Shown: positions 1 to 6,499 of the stretch, one piece after another
Position numbering within the stretch: the stretch's first letter is position 1
How the letters are laid out: the number at the start of each line of letters is the position of its first letter
DNA from: Faecalibacterium prausnitzii
Lineage (GTDB): Bacteria; Bacillota; Clostridia; Oscillospirales; Ruminococcaceae
Assembly: GCA_002313795.1 (NCBI GenBank)
Contig: DCCL01000100.1
Span: 1-10,046 of the forward strand
Length of the DNA: 10,046 nucleotides
Reading direction: 5' to 3'
The notes under the pieces: generated by a model
The model's input: only the letters and a program-made list of their open reading frames with translations
What the model was told of the DNA's origin: nothing
Database searches by the model: none
Program-made: the position numbers and the translations under genes

Positions 1-30
1 GTCCATATCAAAAATAACACCCTGTATCAT
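1..30 (-). CDS. HAD-superfamily hydrolase, N-terminal fragment (runs off left edge)
   Basis: Reading the complement leftward from the ATG at 30-28 gives MIQGVIFDMD. This is the classic start of beta-phosphoglucomutase-like HAD phosphatases: a hydrophobic first strand followed by motif I, DxD, whose first Asp is the phosphoryl-accepting nucleophile in the family. A purine-rich GGGGG (complement of 39-43) sits 8 nt before the ATG as a plausible ribosome binding site. Only ten codons are inside the window, so substrate and subfamily cannot be told. The gene is divergent from ilvE; the roughly 245 bp between the two starts must hold both promoters. The frame and start are seen directly; the family is inferred from a short but very characteristic motif. 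Confidence 0.72.
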   Translation of the reverse strand, partial: MIQGVIFDMD

Positions 31-164
31 AAGCAATACCCCCGTTTTGAGGAATAATATCCCAATATACTCCTATTGTATCATGTTTTCCAGGATTTGC
101 ACACCGGAAAGCTCATAATTTGCAACAACTTACCCCTGCCAAAGATGAAACATTTTTCGATTGC

Positions 165-192
165 TTGCAAATCTGTCCTGCAGCATTATAAT
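165..192 (+). promoter_or_regulatory. Probable sigma-A promoter of ilvE
   Basis: TTGCAA (165-170) is followed after 16 bp by a perfect TATAAT (187-192). Transcription would start near 199, giving a leader of about 75 nt before ilvE. I see no T-box element or other recognised riboswitch in the leader. The -10 is strong and the -35 matches 4 of 6 consensus bases. Confidence 0.6.
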
Positions 193-275
193 AGAAGACA
201 ACATTCGGCAAACTCCGGCGTGGGGCCTGTTGCCCGCGCGGTGCTGTGTGAGATCAGAAAAGAGGGAAATTTATC

Positions 276-1355
276 ATGTTGGATATCAAGATCACTCGGA
301 CTACCTGCCCCAAGGAAAAACCGCAGGACGAGTCCAAGCTGGGCTTCGGCAAGAAGTTTACCGACCATATGTTCGTTATGGATTATACCGAGGGCGAAGG
401 CTGGCATGACCCCCGTATCGTTCCCTACGGCCCCTTTGAGCTGGACCCCGCTACCGTGGTGTTCCACTACGCTCAGGAGATCTTCGAGGGCATGAAGGCT
501 TACCGCACCGCGAACAACACCATCCAGCTGTTCCGCCCGGAGTGCAACGCAAAGCGCTTCCAGGACTCTGCCGACCGTCTGTGCATCCCCAAGATCCCCG
601 TGGAGGATTACATCCAGGCTGTTGAGGCTCTGGTGGACGTGGAGCGCGACTGGGTGCCTCACACTGACGGTGCTTCCCTGTACATCCGTCCCTTCGTCTT
701 CGCAAACGATGTGGGTCTGGGCGTCCATGCTTCCAAGCACTACATCTTCTGCATCATCTGCTCTCCCTCGGGCGCTTACTATGCCGAGGGCATCAACCCC
801 GTCCGCATCTACGTCGAAGACGAGTATATCCGTGCCGCTCCCGGCCTGACCGGCTTCACCAAGTGCGGCGGCAACTACGCTGCTTCCATCAAGGCCGGCG
901 AGCTGGCTGAGGAGCAGGGCTACGCACAGGTGCTGTGGCTGGACGGCGTTGAGAAGAAGTACGTCGAGGAAGTCGGCAGCATGAACATCATGTTCAAGAT
1001 CGATGGCAAGGTCTATACCGCTGCCACCGTGGGCACCGTTCTGCCCGGCGTCACCCGCCGCAGCTGCATCGAGCTGCTGAAGGACTGGGGCTATGAGGTC
1101 ATCGAGGGCAAGCTGGCCATTGCCGACATCATGCAGGCTGCCCGCGACGGCAAGCTGGAAGAGGTCTTCGGCACCGGCACCGCTGCTGTCGTTTCTCCCG
1201 TCAAGGAGCTGGTCTGGAAGGGCGAGCACGCCTACATCGGCGACGGCAAGATCGGCCCTGTCACCCAGAAGCTGTACGATACCATGACCGGTATGCAGTG
1301 GGGCAAGATCCCCGATACCAAGGGCTGGATCGTCCCTGTGGAGAAGAAGTATTAA
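276..1355 (+). CDS. ilvE: Branched-chain amino acid aminotransferase
   Basis: A 359-residue fold-type IV PLP aminotransferase that reversibly moves the amino group between glutamate and the 2-oxo acids of leucine, isoleucine and valine, in the cytoplasm. Diagnostic motifs of the long (eukaryote-like) BCAT branch are visible: HYAQEIFEGMKAYR (64-77), SLYIRPF (134-140), the lysine of TKCGGNYAAS (K196, the expected PLP Schiff-base lysine), QVLWLDG (218-224), EEVGSMNIMF (231-240) and GVTRRS (258-263). Length is normal for the family. The start is supported by AGAGGG (261-266) 9 nt upstream. The gene appears monocistronic, with its own promoter upstream and a stem terminator at 1475-1507. No ilv or leu genes are adjacent. 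Family assignment is very secure; use in biosynthesis rather than catabolism is inferred. Confidence 0.95.
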   Translation: MLDIKITRTTCPKEKPQDESKLGFGKKFTDHMFVMDYTEGEGWHDPRIVPYGPFELDPATVVFHYAQEIFEGMKAYRTANNTIQLFRPECNAKRFQDSADRLCIPKIPVEDYIQAVEALVDVERDWVPHTDGASLYIRPFVFANDVGLGVHASKHYIFCIICSPSGAYYAEGINPVRIYVEDEYIRAAPGLTGFTKCGGNYAASIKAGELAEEQGYAQVLWLDGVEKKYVEEVGSMNIMFKIDGKVYTAATVGTVLPGVTRRSCIELLKDWGYEVIEGKLAIADIMQAARDGKLEEVFGTGTAAVVSPVKELVWKGEHAYIGDGKIGPVTQKLYDTMTGMQWGKIPDTKGWIVPVEKKY

Positions 1356-1402
1356 GCATCTGTCCTGTCTCATACAGGCTTCACGGCGATTCAACTTTTG
1401 AA

Positions 1403-1454
1403 TGCAGCAGTAACGCTGAATTGCGTATCGCAAAGATGCTGCTTCGATGCTGCA
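1403..1454 (+). other. Structured 3' region after ilvE (inverted and direct repeats)
   Basis: TGCAGCA (1403-1409) is complementary to TGCTGCA (1448-1454). Inside lie a small perfect hairpin TTGCG-TAT-CGCAA (1421-1433) and a tandem GATGCTGC separated by TTC. The RNA could fold into a branched structure ahead of the terminator. No known RNA family is recognised. It may simply be the ilvE 3' UTR. Confidence 0.3.
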
Positions 1455-1474
1455 CTGATTTCTTGATCTGCGAT

Positions 1475-1507
1475 AAACGCCGCCCGGCAACGCGCCTGGC
1501 GGCGTTT
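1475..1507 (+). terminator. Intrinsic terminator of ilvE
   Basis: AAACGCCGCC (1475-1484) is perfectly complementary to GGCGGCGTTT (1498-1507). A further GGC/GCC pairing after one mismatch closes a 5-nt loop. The A-tract before and T-tract after the GC stem are part of the pairing, as in compact bidirectional terminators. It lies 120 bp after the ilvE stop, with the next promoter just downstream. Confidence 0.7.
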
Positions 1508-1524
1508 GCTGTATCCGGAGCCGA

Positions 1525-1553
1525 TTGCAATTCTCTGCGGCGGGTGATACACT
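1525..1553 (+). promoter_or_regulatory. Probable promoter of the esterase genes
   Basis: TTGCAA (1525-1530), a 17-bp spacer, then TACACT (1548-1553). Both hexamers match 4 of 6 consensus bases, and the -35 is the same hexamer as in the ilvE promoter. It sits between the ilvE terminator and the first esterase, leaving a leader of about 33 nt. Confidence 0.45.
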
Positions 1554-1592
1554 AGGTGTATACCGAGTGCAGAACGAGAGGGAATGAGAGAA

Positions 1593-2360
1593 ATGATAAA
1601 AAAGTGGAGCATCCGCTATCCTGCCGTGGGCGGCGAAGAAGAGCGGCGGGCCTATGTTTACCTGCCCACCATGTACGAATCCGACCCGGACCGGCGGTAT
1701 CCGGTGCTGTATATGTTCGACGGCCAGAACGTCTTCTTCAACGAGGACGCCACCTATGGCAAGAGCTGGGGTATGGCCGATTATCTGGACTACACCGACA
1801 CGCCCCTCATCGTGGCCGCTGTGGAATGCAATTCCGGTGCCAACAATGAACGTCTGGTGGAGTATTCGCCCTACCGCTTCGACGACAAGCAGTACGGCCA
1901 CTTTGACGGCAAGGGCAAGGACACCCTGAACTGGTTCGTCCACGAGTTCAAGCCCTACATCGATGCCAACTACCGCACCAATCCCGACCGGGAGCACACC
2001 TTCATCGGCGGCAGCTCCATGGGCGGCCTCATGAGCCTGTATGCCCTGCTGCAGTACAGCGATGTGTTTGGCCGGGCCGCAGCCCTGTCGCCCTCCCTCT
2101 GGGTGGCCCCGGAGGCCCTGACGGCTCTGGTGGGCCGCTGCAAGCTGGCGCCGGGCACCGTGCTCTACATGGACTACGGCTCCAAGGAGATGGGCAACCA
2201 TGAGGGGATGCGGAAGGGCTTCGGCGAGATGTGCAGCAAAATTTTCGCCCGGGGCATCAACCTGACCGCCCGGGTGGTGCCCGGCGGAAACCACAGCGAA
2301 GCCAGCTGGGAAAAGCAGCTGCCCTTCGTGTTCCACACCCTGATGTACGAACTGGACTGA
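1593..2360 (+). CDS. Esterase-D-type alpha/beta hydrolase
   Basis: A 255-residue cytoplasmic hydrolase with no signal peptide, resembling the putative-esterase family (PF00756; Fes/IroE/esterase-D-like). Visible features are strand and turn YPVLYMFDGQNVFF (36-49), the nucleophile elbow GGSSMGG (139-145, predicted Ser142), a LYMDYGSKE strand (191-199) that may hold the acid residue, and GGNHSEASWEKQLP (231-244) with predicted catalytic His234. Substrates of this family include acyl, carbohydrate and siderophore esters; none can be chosen here. An in-frame ATG three codons earlier (1584) lies 1 nt from the GAGAGGG ribosome binding site (1576-1582). The ATG at 1593 has 10 nt spacing and is preferred. 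The next gene, a second esterase, follows after 30 bp, so the two are probably co-transcribed. Confidence 0.85.
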   Translation: MIKKWSIRYPAVGGEEERRAYVYLPTMYESDPDRRYPVLYMFDGQNVFFNEDATYGKSWGMADYLDYTDTPLIVAAVECNSGANNERLVEYSPYRFDDKQYGHFDGKGKDTLNWFVHEFKPYIDANYRTNPDREHTFIGGSSMGGLMSLYALLQYSDVFGRAAALSPSLWVAPEALTALVGRCKLAPGTVLYMDYGSKEMGNHEGMRKGFGEMCSKIFARGINLTARVVPGGNHSEASWEKQLPFVFHTLMYELD

Positions 2361-2390
2361 GAAACAGCCCATTATAGAGGAGGAAAGGTT

Positions 2391-3146
2391 ATGGAAACGC
2401 AGTATTTCAAGGATTACAGCCCGGCACTGGGCCGGGAGATGGAGTGCAAGGTCTACGGCCACGCCGGACGACCCGTGCTGTACATCCCCTGTCAGGATGG
2501 CCGGTTCTTCGACTTTGAGGACTTCCACATGGCCGACACACTGGCTCCCTGGATCGACTCCGGCAAGATCATGGTCATGTCCATCGATACACTGGACAAG
2601 GAGACCTGGTCGGATACCAACGGCGACCCCTACTGGCGTATCCGCCGCTATGAGCAGTGGCTCCACTACATCGTGGATGAGGCCGTGCCCAAGCTCCGCT
2701 ATCTCTCCAAAGAACGGAATGGTTGGGACGACCTGCCCGGCGTTATCGCCTTTGGCTGCAGTCTGGGTGCCACCCATGCGGTGAACCTCTACCTCCGCCG
2801 CCCCGATGTCTTCTGCGGCTGTCTGGCCCTCAGCGGCATCTATACCGCGCACTACGGCTTCGGCGACTACATGGATGAGCTGGTCTATATGAACTCTCCC
2901 GTGGACTATATGCGGAACTTCCCGGAGGACCACCCCTACATGGAGCTGTACCGGAACCAGAAGGCCGTCATCTGCTGCGGTCAGGGTGCCTGGGAGCAGC
3001 CGGACACCACCTGGATGCTCAAGCGCATCTTCGAGGCAAAGCATATCCCCATCTGGGTAGACCTGTGGGGTCAGGACGTCAAGCACGACTGGGACTGGTG
3101 GTATAAGCAGGCTGTGTATTATATGCCCTATGTTCTGGGCGAATAA
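2391..3146 (+). CDS. Esterase-like alpha/beta hydrolase (second of pair)
   Basis: A 251-residue protein with the alpha/beta-hydrolase layout but a different subfamily from its neighbour. It has strand RPVLYIPCQDGRFFDFED (27-44), the nucleophile elbow FGCSLGA (121-127, predicted Ser124), AVICCGQGAWE (192-202) and VKHDWDWWYKQ (230-240) with predicted catalytic His232. It looks like the esterase group often annotated only as 'esterase family protein' (COG4947-like). It is rich in Trp and Tyr and has no signal peptide, so it is cytoplasmic. A strong AGGAGG (2378-2383) lies 7 nt before the ATG. It follows the first esterase by 30 bp with no terminator between, so a two-gene operon is likely. Substrate is unknown. 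Homology to the first esterase looks fold-level only, arguing against a recent duplication. Confidence 0.8.
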   Translation: METQYFKDYSPALGREMECKVYGHAGRPVLYIPCQDGRFFDFEDFHMADTLAPWIDSGKIMVMSIDTLDKETWSDTNGDPYWRIRRYEQWLHYIVDEAVPKLRYLSKERNGWDDLPGVIAFGCSLGATHAVNLYLRRPDVFCGCLALSGIYTAHYGFGDYMDELVYMNSPVDYMRNFPEDHPYMELYRNQKAVICCGQGAWEQPDTTWMLKRIFEAKHIPIWVDLWGQDVKHDWDWWYKQAVYYMPYVLGE

Positions 3147-3171
3147 TGACCTCACAGAAAAAGTTTCTCTT

Positions 3172-3235
3172 CCGGGCGCACCTCACCTGTCGCCTTCGGT
3201 GACAGTTTCCCCGGCCGGATGAGGGGTGATCCGGG
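3172..3235. repeat. Interspersed palindromic repeat, copy 1
   Basis: A nested inverted repeat in the gap between the second esterase and the ATP-grasp gene. Outer arms are CCGG..CACC..TCA (3172-3185) against TGAGGGGTGATCCGG (3220-3234). Inside is a hairpin CTGTCGCC-TTC-GGTGACAG (3187-3205, one G-T wobble). The right arm contains CCGGATGAGGGG (3215-3226), which recurs exactly at 8529-8540 in the argG-argH gap. Short repeats with CCTCATCCG-type ends are common between genes in gut clostridia (recalled, not checked). In RNA the hairpin could weakly terminate the esterase transcript. Confidence 0.55.
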
Positions 3236-3302
3236 ACGTTGAACGATGAAGAGATCGGATCGCAGCATAGAGAGGATATTCAAGGAAAGAAGAATCGTGC
3301 AT

Positions 3303-4706
3303 ATGAAGAATTTTATTTTTATCTCGCCCAATTTTCCCACGAATTACTGGCAGTTCTGCCGTGAACTGAAGAACGACGGCCTGAACGTGCTGGGCATCGG
3401 CGACCAGCCCTACGATGAGCTGAAGCCGGAGCTGAAGGACAGCCTGAACGAATATTACAAGGTGGGCAGCCTTGAGAATTACGATGAGGTCTACCGTGCT
3501 GTGGCTTTCTTCACCTTCAAATATGGCCGCATCGACTGGCTGGAGTCCAACAACGAATACTGGCTGGAGCGGGACGCTGCCCTGCGCACCGACTTCCACA
3601 TCACCAGCGGCTTCCAGACGGAGGATATGCCCCGCATCAAGTACAAGAGCAAGATGAAGGAGTATTACCAGAAGGCCGGCATCGCCACTGCCCGTTACCA
3701 CATGGTGGACGACCTGGCCGGCTGCAAGGCTTTCATCAAGCAGGTGGGCTATCCCGTTGTGGTCAAGCCCGACAACGGTGTGGGCGCTTCCGACACCCAT
3801 AAGCTCTCCAGCGAGGAGGAGCTGAAGAAGTTCCTCGCCTACAAGGCTGCAGAGCATCCGGATGTTTCCTACATCATGGAGGAGTTCGTCCACGCAGAGG
3901 TCAACAGCTACGATGCCATCATCGACGCTTCCGGCAACCCCATCTTTGAGGCCGGCAACGTCAGCCCCGTGTCCATCATGGACATCGTGAACAACGATGA
4001 TAATTCCATCTACTACATCATCAAAGACCTGCCCGAGGACACCCGGGCCGCAGGCCGTGCCGCCGTCAAGAGCTTCGGCGTCAAGAGCCGGTTCATCCAC
4101 TTTGAGTTCTTCCGGATGACCGAAGACCAGGCCAGCATGGGCAAGAAGGGCCAGATCGTGGCGCTGGAAGTCAACATGCGCCCCTGCGGCGGCTTTACCC
4201 CCGATATGATCAACTTTGCCCGTTCCACCAACGTCTACAAGATCTGGGCCGATATGATCGCTTTCGGCGGCACTGACCTGCCGGTGGGCGAGCACTATTA
4301 TTGCCCCTTCGCAGGCCGCCGGGACGGCAAGCATTTCGTCTACAGCCACGAGCAGATCATGCAGAAATATGCAAAGAACATGCGGATGGCTGAGCGTATG
4401 CCCGACGCCCTCTCCGGTGCCATGGGCAACCAGATGTATGTAGCCGTCTTCTCCACCCGGGATGAGATGGAGCAGTTCTATGCCGATGTTCTGGCCGTCA
4501 CCGACGGTGACGCCAAGGCTGCACAGGCCGAACTGTCTCAGGTGCTGGCTCTGGGTGAACCGGCTTCCACTAAGGCACTGACCAAGAAGCCCGACCTGAC
4601 CCCCGCCGTCAAACCCACTACCGCTGTCACCAAGACGCCCACCCGTGCCGTCACCAAGACCACGACCCGCGCCCTGACCAAGACCGGCCGCAAGGGCCGG
4701 AAGTGA
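3303..4706 (+). CDS. ATP-grasp ligase-like protein with basic repetitive C-terminal tail
   Basis: 467 residues from the ATG at 3303. Residues 1 to about 110 form a pre-ATP-grasp Rossmann-like domain (FIFISPNFPTNYWQF at 4-18). Residues about 115-310 form an ATP-grasp fold: YPVVVKPDNGVGAS (150-163, ATP-binding Lys155), IMEEFV (191-196), HFEFF (266-270) and ALEVNMRPCGGF (287-298) with Mg-binding Glu289/Asn291 and Arg293. This is the architecture of biotin-carboxylase-like and amino-acid-ligase-like enzymes that activate a carboxylate as acyl phosphate; the substrate is unknown. Residues 419-467 are a low-complexity tail of Thr, Lys, Arg, Ala and Pro with an 8-residue period. The start is uncertain: GTG at 3297 is in frame and better spaced from AAGGA (3282-3286), and an upstream ATG at 3246 lacks a good ribosome binding site. 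A strong terminator follows at 4743-4781. Confidence 0.85.
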   Translation: MKNFIFISPNFPTNYWQFCRELKNDGLNVLGIGDQPYDELKPELKDSLNEYYKVGSLENYDEVYRAVAFFTFKYGRIDWLESNNEYWLERDAALRTDFHITSGFQTEDMPRIKYKSKMKEYYQKAGIATARYHMVDDLAGCKAFIKQVGYPVVVKPDNGVGASDTHKLSSEEELKKFLAYKAAEHPDVSYIMEEFVHAEVNSYDAIIDASGNPIFEAGNVSPVSIMDIVNNDDNSIYYIIKDLPEDTRAAGRAAVKSFGVKSRFIHFEFFRMTEDQASMGKKGQIVALEVNMRPCGGFTPDMINFARSTNVYKIWADMIAFGGTDLPVGEHYYCPFAGRRDGKHFVYSHEQIMQKYAKNMRMAERMPDALSGAMGNQMYVAVFSTRDEMEQFYADVLAVTDGDAKAAQAELSQVLALGEPASTKALTKKPDLTPAVKPTTAVTKTPTRAVTKTTTRALTKTGRKGRK

Positions 4707-4742
4707 TCCCGGTGTGACTCCATAGAAACTTTACAAAATCCG

Positions 4743-4781
4743 GCCGCAGGCGGAAATCAAACGCCCCTGCGGCTGTTTTTT
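4743..4781 (+). terminator. Intrinsic terminator of the ATP-grasp gene
   Basis: GCCGCAGGCG (4743-4752) pairs with CGCC-(CC)-TGCGGC (4762-4773) around a 9-nt A-rich loop, with a 2-nt bulge. TG and a run of six T follow (4776-4781). It begins 37 bp after the stop codon. Confidence 0.85.
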
Positions 4782-4804
4782 GCGTGCTCCGGCATTTTCT
4801 GCGA

Positions 4805-4834
4805 TTGACAGGCCGGGGCGGAAAGTTGTAAGAT
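4805..4834 (+). promoter_or_regulatory. Promoter of the secreted-protein gene
   Basis: A perfect TTGACA (4805-4810), 18-bp spacer, and TAAGAT (4829-4834). Predicted transcription start is near 4841. It lies between the preceding terminator and the gene at 4898, so this gene is its own unit. Confidence 0.65.
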
Positions 4835-4846
4835 AAAAAGAAAGAT

Positions 4847-4868
4847 GCAGGGCGGAAAAATACCCTGC
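4847..4868 (+). other. Small hairpin in the 5' leader of the secreted-protein gene
   Basis: GCAGGG (4847-4852) pairs with CCCTGC (4863-4868) around a 10-nt A-rich loop, at the very start of the predicted transcript and 16 nt ahead of the ribosome binding site. It could protect the 5' end. No known regulatory RNA is recognised. Confidence 0.35.
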
Positions 4869-4897
4869 CAACGAATGACGAAACAGGAGAATCTGCT

Positions 4898-5545
4898 ATG
4901 AAGCTGAACAAGAAGATCGTTTCTCTGCTGGTGGCCGCTGTGATGGCTGTCGTGCTGATGCCGGTATGCATGGCTGCCCCCGGTGACTCCATCACCACCC
5001 GGGTGCAGAACGCCATGAACACCCGCGCCAGCGCCGACCTGTATCAGGAGATCGCCACCACCACCCCGGACGGCACCACCCAGAACATGGTCGTGGCCCG
5101 CAGCAACGGCAACGTCTACATCAAGATGGAGCTGTCCGATGTGGGCGAACTGGTCTATGTCCTGAAGGACGGTCAGGGCTATCTGCTGGACAACAACGCC
5201 AAGCTGGCCATCAAGGGCGACGTCCCTCAGGTGACTCTGAACGAGGCCGAGGGCGAGGACACCGACCAGAGCGCACAGGGTGTGGAGACCACGGTGAATG
5301 TGAACGGTCAGGACTATGAGGCCCTGTCCTACAGCGGGACTGATGACGACGGCAAGAATGTGACCGTCTCCTACTGCCTCGACGGCGACAACCTGAAGTA
5401 CATGGTCACGGACAACGCAGAGGGCCGCACCGTGGTGGAGTACAAGGTGACTTCCACCACCGTTGACCAGAACCTGTTCAACATCCCCGCCGATTATCAG
5501 ATCATGACGCAGGATGAACTGGCTGCTGCAACCGCAGAAAAATAA
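4898..5545 (+). CDS. Secreted protein of unknown function, LolA-like in style
   Basis: 215 residues. The N-terminus is a typical Sec signal: MKLNKK, a hydrophobic stretch (about 7-21), then a likely cleavage after CMA at 26. There is a Cys at 24, but its context (M-P-V-C) is not a lipobox, so it is probably not a lipoprotein. The mature part is acidic and built of alternating beta strands (VVARSNGNVYIKMEL, ELVYVLKDGQGYLLD, YEALSYSGTDDDGKNVTVSYCL). It ends in an 'NLFNIPADYQ' element often seen at the end of LolA/LppX-like or DUF4412-like beta sheets. That resemblance is an impression from pattern only; I do not recognise the family. AGGAGA (4885-4890) is 7 nt before the ATG. It has its own promoter, and the palindromic terminator follows 10 bp after the stop. 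Confidence 0.85.
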   Translation: MKLNKKIVSLLVAAVMAVVLMPVCMAAPGDSITTRVQNAMNTRASADLYQEIATTTPDGTTQNMVVARSNGNVYIKMELSDVGELVYVLKDGQGYLLDNNAKLAIKGDVPQVTLNEAEGEDTDQSAQGVETTVNVNGQDYEALSYSGTDDDGKNVTVSYCLDGDNLKYMVTDNAEGRTVVEYKVTSTTVDQNLFNIPADYQIMTQDELAAATAEK

Positions 5546-5555
5546 AGGGAACATC

Positions 5556-5611
5556 CACCGGACAACAAAATAAGGAGCCGCAGCTGCGGCTCCTTATTTT
5601 GTTGTCCGGTG
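5556..5611 (+). terminator. 56-bp perfect palindrome acting as terminator
   Basis: Two 28-base arms are perfectly self-complementary about the centre 5583/5584, with no spacer. The core is a GC stem (GGAGCCGCAG/CTGCGGCTCC) flanked by AAAATAA on one side and TTATTTTGTTG on the other, as in a strong bidirectional intrinsic terminator. It begins 10 bp after the secreted-protein stop codon. Its right arm supplies the -35 of the next promoter. Confidence 0.85.
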
Positions 5612-5630
5612 CCGGAGAATGTGTTATACT
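5602..5630 (+). promoter_or_regulatory. Promoter of the MYG1-family gene, overlapping the palindrome
   Basis: TTGTCC (5602-5607), a 17-bp spacer and TATACT (5625-5630), preceded by TGT, which makes an extended -10. The -35 lies wholly inside the right arm of the 56-bp palindrome. The predicted start near 5637 gives a leader of about 35 nt. Confidence 0.55.
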
Positions 5631-5671
5631 GTTCCAGAACAAAAAGCATGAGAGAACGAGGAGATACCCCT

Positions 5672-6499
5672 ATGAAGATTCCCGCAAACGGTTTTACCCA
5701 CGCAGGCAAATTCCACGCGGACGATGTGTTCGCCACTGCCCTGCTCCAGATCCTGCGCCCGGATATCAAGATCACCCGCGGCTTTGTGGTGCCGGATGAT
5801 TTCGACGGCATCGTATACGATATCGGTTTCGGCATGTTCGACCACCATCAGGAGCCCCGGGAGACCCGGCCCAACGGCATCCCCTATGCGGCCTTTGGCC
5901 TGCTCTGGCGGGTGCTGGGCCCCGGCCTTGTGGGAGAGCGGCAGGCCCGGCTCATCGATGAGAACTTCATCCAGCCCCTTGACCTGAACGACAACACCGG
6001 TGAGCAGAACAGCCTCTGTGACGCCATCGGCTTCTTCAACCCCGTGTGGGACTCCAAAGAAGACCGGGACGCCTGCTTCTTCCAGGCAGTGGCTGTGGCA
6101 AAGCAGATCCTGGAACACCAGATCGAGAGCGCCAACGCCGTCAACCGGGCCGATGAAAAAGTCCAGCAGGCTTATAAGAAATCCCGGGACGGCATCGTGG
6201 TGCTGCCCTGCTACCTGCCCTGGAAGAACGGCCTGTACAAGACCGACGCTCTCTTTGTGGTCTATCCCAGCCAGCGGGGCGGCTGGAGCGTCCAGTGCGT
6301 CACCGACCACAAGACCAAGAAGCCCAAGCTGCCCTTCCCCCAGAGCTGGGCCGGCCAGCCGCAGGAGGTCATCGAGCAGAAGAGTGGCATCGAGGGCATC
6401 AGCTTCTGCCATGCCAGCCGCTTCCTCATCACCGCCAAGGACAAGGAGACCGCCCTCGCCGCCTGCCGTCTGGTGCTGAAGAACAATGGCCGCATCTGA
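5672..6499 (+). CDS. MYG1-family (UPF0160) metal-dependent nuclease/phosphoesterase
   Basis: 275 residues from the ATG at 5672, chosen because AGGAG (5659-5663) lies 8 nt upstream. An in-frame ATG at 5609 would start within the palindrome and upstream of the promoter -10. Family motifs, DHH-like in nature: THAGKFHADD (9-18; His10, His15, Asp17, Asp18), VYDIGFGMFDHHQ (48-60; Asp50, Asp57, His58, His59), LDLNDN (103-108) and a C-terminal ISFCHASRFL motif. Length is somewhat short of eukaryotic MYG1, which also has an organelle-targeting N-terminus. MYG1 is reported as a 3'-5' RNA exonuclease in eukaryotes; the bacterial role is not established, so a short-RNA or nucleotide phosphoesterase role is inference. 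The 3' end overlaps the next gene by 14 bp. Confidence 0.88.
   Translation: MKIPANGFTHAGKFHADDVFATALLQILRPDIKITRGFVVPDDFDGIVYDIGFGMFDHHQEPRETRPNGIPYAAFGLLWRVLGPGLVGERQARLIDENFIQPLDLNDNTGEQNSLCDAIGFFNPVWDSKEDRDACFFQAVAVAKQILEHQIESANAVNRADEKVQQAYKKSRDGIVVLPCYLPWKNGLYKTDALFVVYPSQRGGWSVQCVTDHKTKKPKLPFPQSWAGQPQEVIEQKSGIEGISFCHASRFLITAKDKETALAACRLVLKNNGRI

Noticed and set aside
31..275. T-box or other amino-acid-sensing leader, or CodY site, ahead of ilvE
   Set aside because: No T-box sequence, no regulatory hairpin and no good AATTTTCWGAAAATT match; the predicted leader is only about 75 nt.
1593..3146. The two esterases as a recent tandem duplication
   Set aside because: Their sequences around the nucleophile (GGSSMGG against FGCSLGA) and the His (GGNHSEASW against VKHDWDWW), and their N-termini, differ too much; they belong to different subfamilies.
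186..3155. A 989-codon open frame on the minus strand
   Set aside because: It lies antisense to ilvE and both esterases, crosses their intergenic gaps, and its translation is low-complexity His/Val/Gly/Leu-rich with no domain motif. Long antisense frames are expected opposite genes with strong GC-ending codon use.
3239..3271. Promoter with TTGAAC for the ATP-grasp gene
   Set aside because: No acceptable -10 at 16-18 bp spacing; the best TA-rich hexamers are more than 20 bp away.
4898..4975. Lipoprotein signal with Cys24 as lipid anchor
   Set aside because: The residues before it (M-P-V-C) do not fit a lipobox, and a good signal peptidase I site follows at AMA/AP.
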